From NCBI GenBank assembly GCA_035649575.1, contig DASRJH010000092.1, positions 1 through 14,447 on the forward strand: a stretch of DNA of 14,447 bases. Direction: 5' to 3'. The DNA is from DASVAL01 sp035649575. Lineage in GTDB: Bacteria; Planctomycetota; UBA1135; UBA2386. The notes beneath the pieces are model-generated. The model saw only the letters and a list, made by a program, of their open reading frames with translations, did no database searches and was not told the DNA's origin. Position 1 is the first letter of the stretch. Each line of letters starts with the position of its first letter. Positions 6,293-13,244 of the stretch are shown in pieces. Position numbers and translations under genes: made by a program.

Positions 6293-7606
6293 ATGGAACC
6301 CGAAACGCTCACCGCCGACGACCTGCGCGCTGCCTGGCCCGTGATGTCCGTCGAGGAACGCCTCGACGCGATCGACGCGCTGGCGACCCGCGAGGCCAAC
6401 CCGTTCTTCCTGTCGTTGCCACCGGCCGACCAGGCGGCGCTGATCGCCGCGTCGCCGCCGGAGCAGGGCAACACGTGGCTGCGGTTGCTGCCGCCCGACG
6501 ACGCCGCCGACCTGCTGCAGAGCGTCGACCCCGCGGTACGCCAGCAGCTGCTCGCCAAGCTCGACCCAAAGGCGCGCAGCGAGGTGACGGCGCTACTGGC
6601 GTTCGCCGCCGACCGCGCCGGCGGCCTGATGAGTCCGCGCTTCGCGCGGCTGCGCGCCGAAGCGACGGTCGGCGAGGCGCTGCACTACCTGCGGGCCCAG
6701 GTGCGCGAGAACCCGGAGACGATCTACTACGCGTATGTGCTCGACGACGGCCAGCGGCTGCTCGGCGTCGTGTCGTTGCGCGAGCTGTTCGTCGCTGCCG
6801 ACGGCGCCAGCGTGCGCGCGCTGATGCACCCCGACCCGGTGCACGTGCGCGCCGACACCGACCGCGCCGAGGTCGCGCGCATCCTCGGCGAACGCGACCT
6901 GCTCGCGGTGCCCGTCGTCGAGGACGACGGCCGCATGCGCGGCATCGTCACCTTCGACGACGTCGCCGACGCCGTGCAACAGGAGAACACCGAGGACATG
7001 CAGAAGCTCGGCGGCGTCGAGGCGCTGCAGGCGCCGTACCTGCAGGTGAGCCTGCTGCAGATGCTGAGGAAGCGCGCCGGCTGGCTCGCGATCCTGTTCG
7101 TCAGCGAGATGCTGACCGCGTCGGCGATGGCGCGCTACGACGACGAGATCGCGAAGGCCGCCGTGCTCGCGATCTTCGTGCCGCTGATCATCAGCAGCGG
7201 CGGCAACAGCGGCTCGCAGGCGACGACCCTGGTGATCCGCGCGTTGGCGCTCGGCGAGCTGCGCCTCGCCGACGTCGGCCGCGTGCTGCGCCGCGAGATC
7301 GTCACCGGGTTGTTGCTCGGCGTCGTGCTCGGCTCGCTCGGGTTGCTGCGCATCGGCGCGTGGCAGGCGATGTTCGGCAGCTACGGCGAGCACTGGGGCA
7401 TGCTCGGCCTCGTCGTCGCGCTCAGCGTCATCGGCGTCGTCGCCTGGGGCGCGGTGGTCGGCGCCGGGCTGCCGTTCCTGTTGAAGCGCCTGCGGCTCGA
7501 CCCGGCGAGCGCGTCGGCGCCGTTCGTGGCGACGCTGGTCGACGTGTCGGGCCTGATCATCTACTTCAACATCGCCTGGACGCTGCTTCGCGGCCGGCTG
7601 CTGTGA
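6293..7606 (+). CDS. mgtE: MgtE-family magnesium transporter
   Basis: Magnesium channel of 437 residues, close to the usual 450. Residues 1-110 form the acidic helical MgtE N domain (LPPADQAALIAASPPEQ, LLPPDDAADLLQSV). The AGGLMSP motif at 109-115 starts the two CBS domains (to about 235), which sense cytosolic Mg. The membrane part (about 255-437) should have five helices. It carries the family signatures SSGGNSGSQATTLVIRAL (301-318), GLPFLL (392-397) and DPASASAPFVATLVDVSG (403-420), which includes the pore-lining Asp (Asp417). The start at 6293 was chosen because it opens directly on MEPETLTADDLRAAW; the longer in-frame extension is Arg-rich and unlike the family. It follows the histidine kinase gene in the same direction after 88 nt, so it could belong to that transcript or have its own promoter. 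No Shine-Dalgarno is visible. Confidence 0.95.
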   Translation: MEPETLTADDLRAAWPVMSVEERLDAIDALATREANPFFLSLPPADQAALIAASPPEQGNTWLRLLPPDDAADLLQSVDPAVRQQLLAKLDPKARSEVTALLAFAADRAGGLMSPRFARLRAEATVGEALHYLRAQVRENPETIYYAYVLDDGQRLLGVVSLRELFVAADGASVRALMHPDPVHVRADTDRAEVARILGERDLLAVPVVEDDGRMRGIVTFDDVADAVQQENTEDMQKLGGVEALQAPYLQVSLLQMLRKRAGWLAILFVSEMLTASAMARYDDEIAKAAVLAIFVPLIISSGGNSGSQATTLVIRALALGELRLADVGRVLRREIVTGLLLGVVLGSLGLLRIGAWQAMFGSYGEHWGMLGLVVALSVIGVVAWGAVVGAGLPFLLKRLRLDPASASAPFVATLVDVSGLIIYFNIAWTLLRGRLL

Positions 7607-7679
7607 TCGGCGCGGCCGGTGGGGCCCGTGTCCTCACGTCGCGGCGATCGAACGAACCTCTCGCCCCGCGGGATGGAAG

Positions 7680-9395
7680 CTACTGCCCGCTCATGAACTT
7701 CGGGCCGCCGACCCACGCCTTCCAGGCGTCTTCGAGCTTCTTCCAGTCGTCGTCGGTGAAGCCGCGGAACGCCGTATCGCTCGCCTGCTTGCTGTCGCCA
7801 TACACGAGCATGACCTTGCGATACATGTCGAGCGCCTCGCCCCAGCGCGGTTGCCAGCCCCGCTCCTTCTCGCCGCGGCGCAGGAAGTCGATCATCGAGT
7901 AGGCCTGCGCGTAGTAGTAGGGCGCGCGCTGCGAATAGAAGCGGCGGCGGTCCCAGTGCACGATCTCCTTGAACGGCACGTAGTCGCCTGCGCGCACCAT
8001 CTGCTTGCAGTCGGAATTGCGCATCTTCGAGCCGACGTACTTCCAGCCCTGCTGGCCCCAGCGGAACGAGCCGAAGTAGTCGCCGTGGCCTTCGTCGAAC
8101 CAACGATGCAGCGTGCCGTGCTTCTTCGTGTCGGGATGATGGAAGTAGAAGTCCGCGTACTGGTGCCAGCCTTCGTGGTAGGTCACGGTCTCCGTGGCGC
8201 CACTGCCCATCATCTTGTCCCCGCCGAGGAACACGACGAGCTCCTTGCTCGTCGGCGAGAACCAGCCGACCACGCCCGGCGGTGACTGCCCGTACTTCAT
8301 GAACTGCTCGTAGGTCGCGCACAGGCGGAACACCGAGTATGGCTGGACGCCGAGCTTCTCGGCCGGCGCTTCCTCCTCGGGCTCTTCCTCTGCCTTGGGC
8401 GACGGAACGCCCGTAACGGGCCCCGTGAGGCTCGGGATCGAGTTCGGGTCGGGCATGATCGCCTTCGTTCCCGTCGCGTCGAGCGGGTAGTTGCCGAGAT
8501 ACAGCTCCCTCATCTTCTCGAGCCGCGACGCGTAGTAGACGGCGTCCTTCTTCGACTTCGAGCGTTCGTCGGGCTTCTCGAAGTCCCACGCGTAGATCAC
8601 GATGTAGTTCGGCTGCGTGAAGTAGTCCCAGCCCTGCATGCCCGCGATGTTCTTCTTGGCCTCGGCCAGCGCTGCCTGCCTCTCGGGCGTGTTCGCATAC
8701 TGGTCGCGCTTCTTGTCGCTGTCGTCTGCGGCGGCGTCGGCCTCGAGCTGTTTGCCGCTCGCGATCATGCGATCGATGATGAGCTTCCACTTGCTCTTCG
8801 GGATGCCGGGTTTGTCGGTCTCGAGCGGCATCTCGATCACGAGCGCGACCTCGCGATCTTCGTACGAGTAGACGGCGGCCTCGCAATAGACGATGCCGCA
8901 CGGGCCGAAGCCGCTCGCTTCCTTCCAGACCCAGTGCGTGAAGTCGAGCTTGCCGCCGCGCGCCTTCTTCGGCTTGCCCTCGACCACGAACGTGATCTTT
9001 GCCTTGTCCTTGTCGTCGAGCCAGTCCTTGAAGGACCTGAGCTTCTTGAAGCCCGCCTCGGCCATCAGCTTCTTGAGCTGCTCCTTGGCCTCGGGCGGCA
9101 GGTTGTCGGGCAGGTCGGAGTCATCGCCCTTTTGCTCCTTCTTCGAGAACTCGTAGACGTCGCAGTACCAGTAGTACTGGGACCGCACGTAGTCCTGCCG
9201 GTCGTTGGGACGGAAGCGGGCGCGCTGGTATGGCCCCGATTCGCCGAGCTGCATCGGCAGTCGCTCGAGGCGCCCCGGTGCGTCGATCTCGAGGCCGACG
9301 TCGACGACCTGCTCGGTCCGCCATTCCTGCGCGCGCGGCGCCGAGACGGAAAGCAGGACCATGAGAAGCAGGGGCGGGCTCGCGGATCGGTTCAT
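7680..9395 (-). CDS. Exported HExxH metallopeptidase, DUF1570-like
   Basis: A protein of 571 residues with a signal peptide (about 1-22, cleavage near APRA/QEW). The C-terminal half carries a gluzincin-type zinc site: His407, Glu408 and His411 in TYHEGWHQYADF, with Glu435 in WFDEGHGDYFGSF as the probable third ligand. The HEGWHQ plus WFDEGHGDYF arrangement fits DUF1570/peptidase-MA-like proteins, which are common in planctomycetes. The N-terminal half (24-230) is a charged domain I do not recognise, rich in Lys, Asp and Tyr. Residues 332-347 are an acidic Pro/Glu linker (PKAEEEPEEEAPAEKL) just before the catalytic part. The substrate is unknown. The start at 9395 has GGAG 8 nt upstream and begins the signal peptide; the longer frame to 9554 adds 53 residues with no signal character. 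The gene is convergent with mgtE and divergent from the M28 peptidase gene, with which it may share control. Confidence 0.85.
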   Translation of the reverse strand: MNRSASPPLLLMVLLSVSAPRAQEWRTEQVVDVGLEIDAPGRLERLPMQLGESGPYQRARFRPNDRQDYVRSQYYWYCDVYEFSKKEQKGDDSDLPDNLPPEAKEQLKKLMAEAGFKKLRSFKDWLDDKDKAKITFVVEGKPKKARGGKLDFTHWVWKEASGFGPCGIVYCEAAVYSYEDREVALVIEMPLETDKPGIPKSKWKLIIDRMIASGKQLEADAAADDSDKKRDQYANTPERQAALAEAKKNIAGMQGWDYFTQPNYIVIYAWDFEKPDERSKSKKDAVYYASRLEKMRELYLGNYPLDATGTKAIMPDPNSIPSLTGPVTGVPSPKAEEEPEEEAPAEKLGVQPYSVFRLCATYEQFMKYGQSPPGVVGWFSPTSKELVVFLGGDKMMGSGATETVTYHEGWHQYADFYFHHPDTKKHGTLHRWFDEGHGDYFGSFRWGQQGWKYVGSKMRNSDCKQMVRAGDYVPFKEIVHWDRRRFYSQRAPYYYAQAYSMIDFLRRGEKERGWQPRWGEALDMYRKVMLVYGDSKQASDTAFRGFTDDDWKKLEDAWKAWVGGPKFMSGQ

Positions 9396-9403
9396 GAGAG
9401 GCA

Positions 9404-9407
9404 CTCC
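9404..9407 (-). promoter_or_regulatory. Ribosome binding site fixing the DUF1570 peptidase start
   Basis: GGAG on the minus strand, 8 nt before the ATG at 9395. It decides between this start and the upstream in-frame ATG at 9554. Confidence 0.6.
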
Positions 9408-9424
9408 GTGGGGGCACGACGATA

Positions 9425-9442
9425 CCGCGCGAAAGCGCGCGG
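9425..9442. promoter_or_regulatory. Perfect 7-bp inverted repeat in the divergent gap
   Basis: CCGCGCG-AAAG-CGCGCGG forms a perfect 7-bp stem with a 4-nt loop. It lies 30 nt upstream of the DUF1570 peptidase start. On the minus strand it is directly followed by TATCGT (9419-9424), a possible -10, so the repeat could be an operator in the promoter spacer or, if transcribed, a leader hairpin. There is no U tract on either strand, so it is not an intrinsic terminator. Confidence 0.4.
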
Positions 9443-9470
9443 GGCAGGTCCCGACTTCCCGCGTCGCATC

Positions 9471-9484
9471 GCGGCCATGGCCGC
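9471..9484. promoter_or_regulatory. Perfect 14-bp palindrome in the divergent gap, possible operator
   Basis: GCGGCCATGGCCGC is a perfect 14-bp palindrome, 76 nt upstream of the DUF1570 peptidase start and 134 nt upstream of the M28 peptidase start. Its central position between two divergent exported peptidase genes suits a shared regulator. Short G+C-rich palindromes occur by chance in this composition, so the function is unproven. Confidence 0.35.
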
Positions 9485-9602
9485 AACCATTGACGGGCCC
9501 AATGATGCCAATGGCCTCCTGCCCGGGCACGAGCCCATGGACCGCCTCGTGCACGGGACGCGCCTGGGACAGGGGATTTCGCCACCAGGGGCAGTGCGTC
9601 GG

Positions 9603-9608
9603 TATCCT
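9603..9608 (+). promoter_or_regulatory. Possible -10 hexamer giving a leaderless or very short leader
   Basis: TATCCT ends 9 nt before the ATG of the M28 peptidase gene at 9618. No Shine-Dalgarno is visible in front of that ATG. If this is the -10 element, transcription would start at or within a few bases of the ATG. The -35 region is weak, so this is only a candidate. Confidence 0.25.
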
Positions 9609-9617
9609 CCGCCGCGC

Positions 9618-11252
9618 ATGTCGATCCCGCGCACCTTCGTCCTCGTCGCATTCACCTCATCGGTCCTGTTCGCGCAGGTCGCGCCCGAGCAGTTCGAGGC
9701 GATCAAGAAGCAGGGGCTCGAGAACTCACAGGTGATGGCGCACCTCGACCACCTCGTGAACCGCATCGGCCCGCGCCTGACGTCGTCGGACAACCTGACC
9801 GTCGCTTGCGAATGGGCGCGCGACACGTTCGCGGGGTTCGGCATCGAGAACGCGCGCCTCGAGCAGTGGGGCAAGTTCGCGGTCGGCTTCAACCGCGGTC
9901 CGTGGTGGGGCCGCATGACGAAGCCCGAGCCGATGGACATCGTGTGCAACACCGATGCGTGGACCGCCGGCACGCGCGGGCCTGCGCGGGGCCCGTTGCT
10001 GCGCTCACCGAAGACCGAAGAGGAGCTCGCTGCGATGAAGGGCAAGCTCGCCCATGTCTGGCTGCTGAACCCGGGCGGCCCTCCGTTGCTCACGGAGATC
10101 ATGGCGGCGATGGAGAGCGAAGGCGGCCTGGGCTTCGTGAGCGGCGGCCGCGACCTGCTGTTGACGGACGGCAAGCCGAACGTCGACTTCGCGAACCTGC
10201 CGAAGCTGCCGTTCGTGCGCGTGCGCAGCGACTGCTACAAGACGCTGGTGAAGCACCTCGACGACGGCAAGGACGTCGAGGTCGAGTTCGACATCCGCAA
10301 CCACTTTCGCAAGGGCCCGATCGCGCTCTTCAACGTGCTCGCCGACATCGTGGGAACCGAGCATCCCGACGAGTACGTCGTCGTCGGCGGCCACATCGAC
10401 AGCTGGGACGGCGCCACGGGCGCGACCGACAACGGTACCGGCACCGCGACGACGCTCGAAGCGGCGCGCATCCTGATGGCGATCGGGGCAAAGCCGAGGC
10501 GCACGATCCGCTTCATGCTCTGGAGCGGCGAGGAGCAGGGCCTGCTCGGATCACTCGCCTGGGTGCAGAAGCACAAGGAAGAGATGCCGAAGTACAGCGC
10601 GTGCCTCGTGCACGACGGCGGCACGAACTACATCTCGGGGATCGCGGGCATGAAGGAGATGGAGCCGCAGCTCACGACCGCGTTCGAACCGGTCTTCAAG
10701 CTGTCCGACGAGATGCCGTTCAAGATCCGCCACATCGACGCGTTCAGGCCGATCGGCAGCGACCACGAAGCGTTCACGGGAGCGGACGTGCCGGGCTTCT
10801 TCTGGAACCAGGCGGGAAAAGCCAACTACATGCACACGCACCACACGCAGTACGACACCTACGGCGCCGCGATTCCCGAGTACCAGATGCACTCGTCGGT
10901 CGTCATCGCGACGGGTGCGCTCGGGCTCGCCAACCTGCCCGAGCTGCTGACGCGCGAGAACATGAAGGTGCAGCCCCGCTTCGGCGGTGGCGGTGGCGGT
11001 GGCGGTGGGAACCTGCGCCGGCTCGGCGTGCGGCTCGGCGAGAACGACACGACGATCGTGCTGGTCACCGAGGGCAGCATCGCCGCGAGGGCCGGGTTGA
11101 AGGCCGGTGACAAGATCGTCCGGATCGGCGACAAGAAGGTCGCCTCGCCCGAGGAATACCGCGCGGCGGTGTCCCAGGGACCGGCGAAGAACACCGTGAC
11201 TTTCGTGCGCAACGGCGAAGAGCAGACGGTCGAGGTCACGTTCGCGAGATAG
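9618..11252 (+). CDS. Exported M28-family metallopeptidase with C-terminal PDZ domain
   Basis: A protein of 544 residues. The signal peptide is at about 1-19 (cleavage near VLFA/QVA). The M28 domain (about 30-445) shows the di-zinc aminopeptidase pattern: His259 in VVGGHIDSWD, Asp271 in GATDNGTGTA, catalytic and ligand Glu305/Glu306 in SGEEQGLLGS, Asp333 in VHDGGTNY, and the last His in MHTHHTQYDT (408 or 409). Residues about 115-205 form the PA-like insert seen in related enzymes. A nine-Gly linker (456-464) leads to a PDZ domain (about 466-544; LGVRLGEND, GSIAARAGLKAGDKIVRIG), which probably binds peptide termini or a partner. The enzyme should release N-terminal amino acids or dipeptides outside the cytoplasm. 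The start at 9618 is chosen because it opens the signal peptide; upstream in-frame sequence is Pro/Arg-rich. It is followed after 48 nt by the M1 peptidase gene, so the two probably form an operon. Confidence 0.94.
   Translation: MSIPRTFVLVAFTSSVLFAQVAPEQFEAIKKQGLENSQVMAHLDHLVNRIGPRLTSSDNLTVACEWARDTFAGFGIENARLEQWGKFAVGFNRGPWWGRMTKPEPMDIVCNTDAWTAGTRGPARGPLLRSPKTEEELAAMKGKLAHVWLLNPGGPPLLTEIMAAMESEGGLGFVSGGRDLLLTDGKPNVDFANLPKLPFVRVRSDCYKTLVKHLDDGKDVEVEFDIRNHFRKGPIALFNVLADIVGTEHPDEYVVVGGHIDSWDGATGATDNGTGTATTLEAARILMAIGAKPRRTIRFMLWSGEEQGLLGSLAWVQKHKEEMPKYSACLVHDGGTNYISGIAGMKEMEPQLTTAFEPVFKLSDEMPFKIRHIDAFRPIGSDHEAFTGADVPGFFWNQAGKANYMHTHHTQYDTYGAAIPEYQMHSSVVIATGALGLANLPELLTRENMKVQPRFGGGGGGGGGNLRRLGVRLGENDTTIVLVTEGSIAARAGLKAGDKIVRIGDKKVASPEEYRAAVSQGPAKNTVTFVRNGEEQTVEVTFAR
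10983..11009 (+). repeat. GGCGGT tandem repeat encoding a poly-glycine linker
   Basis: Four perfect GGCGGT units (10983-11006) followed by GGG encode nine Gly in a row between the M28 and PDZ domains. The 6-bp unit keeps the frame, so gain or loss of a unit would only change linker length by two Gly. Confidence 0.9.
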
Positions 11253-11300
11253 CTTCGAACGAGAACCTGCCAGGTCCCCCTCTTCACACGTAGCAAGACC

Positions 11301-13223
11301 GTGCAAACCAGAACTGCTCTAGCACTCCCCTTCTCGCTGTGGCTCATGGCCCTCTGCGTGGGCCAGACTCCGCCCACTGCGCGGCGGATCGTGCCCTACC
11401 CGATCGACCTGTCGCCGGCCTTCCAGGCCGCGATCGCGAACGGCACGCGCACTGCGTCCGGGCGTCCGGGCCCGAAGCACTGGACGAACCACGCGGTCTA
11501 CACGCTGACCGCCGAGCTCGATCCCGCGAACGCACGCCTGCAGGGCCGCGCCGTGATGACCTACGAAAACCGTTCGCCCGGAGCGCTCGACCGGCTCGTC
11601 GTGCACCTCTACCAGAACCTCATGAAGGCCGGCGCGCAACGCACGCGCACCGTCGTCCCGACCGACGGGTTCGAGATCGCCGAAGTCCGCCTCGCCGGCG
11701 TGCAGCTCAAGCTCACGGCACGGGGCCGCGACAGGCAGGTGACGGTCGCCGACACGCTGATGACGGTGCGACTGCCCGAACCGCTCGCCTCCGGCGCCAA
11801 GGTGACGCTCGAGATCGACTATGCGTTCGCGGTGCCGAAGGCCGGCGACGCGCCGCGCATGGGTCACGAGAGCGACAACGTGTTCTACCTCGGCTACTGG
11901 TATCCGCAGTTCGCGGTCTACGACGACGTGAACGGCTGGGTCGCGGACGAGCACCGCGGCAACGGCGAGTTCTACATGGACTACGCCGACTACGACCTCG
12001 CGATCACGGCACCGGTCGGCTACCTCGTGCGGGCCACGGGCGAACTGCAGAACGCCGACGAGGTCCTCACGCCGAAGGCGCGCGATGCGCTCGCAACGGC
12101 AAGCACGAACCACGAGATCGTGCACGTCGTCGACAAGGAGGACCTCGCGGCGGGCAACGCCACGGCAAAGGCCGAGAGCGGCAAGCTCTGCTGGAGGTTC
12201 CGGGCCGAGAACGTGCGCGATGCCGCGGTCAGCATCGCGAAGACCTATCTCTGGGACGCCACGCATGCGGTCATCGCGGACAAGGAAGGGCCCGGCAAGA
12301 ACGGCACGGCGATGATCCACGCGGTCTACGAGGCCAACGCGGGCGAATGGGTGCGCGCTGCTCGCTACGTGCAGCACACGATCGAGTACATGTCGGCCCA
12401 CGTGCATCCGTACCCGTGGCCACACATGACCGCGTGCGAAGGCATCATCGGCGGTGGCATGGAGTATCCGATGATGACGATCTGCGGCAGGCGCGGGGCC
12501 GCCGGCACCATCGCGCACGAAACGATCCACATGTGGTTCCCGATGCTCCTGGGCAGCAACGAGAAGCGCTACGCGTGGCAAGACGAGGGCTTCACGTCGT
12601 TCTGGACCACGCTGTGCCGCGGCAACTTCACGGGCAGCAAGAACGGCGCACAACGCACGATCGCACAATACGCGAACCAGGTGAGAGGCGGCGGCGACGT
12701 CTCCTGCATGCGGCATGCGGACACCTACGGCTCCGACGACTTCGGCTTCGCGAGCTACAGCAAGCCGGAGGCGATCCTGCACCAGCTTCGGGCCCTGCTC
12801 GGCGACGAGACGTTCTTCGCGGCGTTCCGCCGGTATGCCGCCGATTGGGCGTGGAAGCACCCCTACCCGCACGACTTCTTCCGCACCTTCAGCGACGTCG
12901 CGCGGTTGGACCTCGAGCCGTACTTCCGCACGTGGTTCTTCGAGACGTGGCAGCTCGACCACGCCGTGGGTGGCGTCGAGGGCAAGGACGGCAAGACGCT
13001 GGTTTCGATCGAGGACCGCGGGCGCGCCGTGCATCCGGCCGTGGTCGAGGTCACCTACGGCGACGAACGCAAGGAACGCCAGACCGTGGCCGTGGGAACG
13101 TGGTGGTCGAGCACGAACGCGGTGCTCGAGTTCGGACCCGACGTGGTCGCCGTGCAGATCGACCCCGACACGGCCTCGTTGGACTGCGACCGCAAGAACA
13201 ACAGATGGTCGAAGCCGAAGTGA
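11301..13223 (+). CDS. Exported M1-family (gluzincin) aminopeptidase
   Basis: A protein of 640 residues with a signal peptide at about 1-21 (cleavage near LCVG/QTPP). An N-terminal beta domain (about 60-240; YTLTAELDPANARLQGRAVMTY) is typical of M1 enzymes. The catalytic domain has GGMEYPMM (385-392), the counterpart of the GAMEN exopeptidase loop. The zinc site is His406-Glu407-His410 (HETIHMW) with Glu429 in WQDEGFTSFW, 18 residues after the second His. Tyr486 in FASYSKPEAIL is the likely transition-state Tyr. A short beta domain closes the protein (555-622). It should remove N-terminal residues from peptides outside the cytoplasm. The GTG start at 11301 gives a proper signal peptide; the first in-frame ATG (11346) would cut most of it away. 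No strong Shine-Dalgarno is visible. Lying 48 nt after the M28-PDZ gene, it is probably co-transcribed, and the two enzymes could act in series on peptides. Confidence 0.92.
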   Translation: MQTRTALALPFSLWLMALCVGQTPPTARRIVPYPIDLSPAFQAAIANGTRTASGRPGPKHWTNHAVYTLTAELDPANARLQGRAVMTYENRSPGALDRLVVHLYQNLMKAGAQRTRTVVPTDGFEIAEVRLAGVQLKLTARGRDRQVTVADTLMTVRLPEPLASGAKVTLEIDYAFAVPKAGDAPRMGHESDNVFYLGYWYPQFAVYDDVNGWVADEHRGNGEFYMDYADYDLAITAPVGYLVRATGELQNADEVLTPKARDALATASTNHEIVHVVDKEDLAAGNATAKAESGKLCWRFRAENVRDAAVSIAKTYLWDATHAVIADKEGPGKNGTAMIHAVYEANAGEWVRAARYVQHTIEYMSAHVHPYPWPHMTACEGIIGGGMEYPMMTICGRRGAAGTIAHETIHMWFPMLLGSNEKRYAWQDEGFTSFWTTLCRGNFTGSKNGAQRTIAQYANQVRGGGDVSCMRHADTYGSDDFGFASYSKPEAILHQLRALLGDETFFAAFRRYAADWAWKHPYPHDFFRTFSDVARLDLEPYFRTWFFETWQLDHAVGGVEGKDGKTLVSIEDRGRAVHPAVVEVTYGDERKERQTVAVGTWWSSTNAVLEFGPDVVAVQIDPDTASLDCDRKNNRWSKPK

Positions 13224-13244
13224 GCCTGGCGGTGCTTTGCGGTG

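Noticed and set aside
7607..7679. Possible bidirectional terminator between the convergent mgtE and DUF1570 peptidase genes
   Set aside because: Only 4-bp G+C stems (GGCC with GGCC) can be drawn and there is no T run on either strand.
9490..9495. TTGACG as a -35 hexamer for the M28 peptidase gene
   Set aside because: No -10-like hexamer at 16-18 bp spacing, and it lies over 120 nt from the start codon.
12111..12125. A second HExxH motif in the M1 peptidase (HEIVH, residues 271-275)
   Set aside because: It lies outside the catalytic domain and lacks the downstream Glu ligand. The site at 406-410 with Glu429 is complete, so this one is chance.
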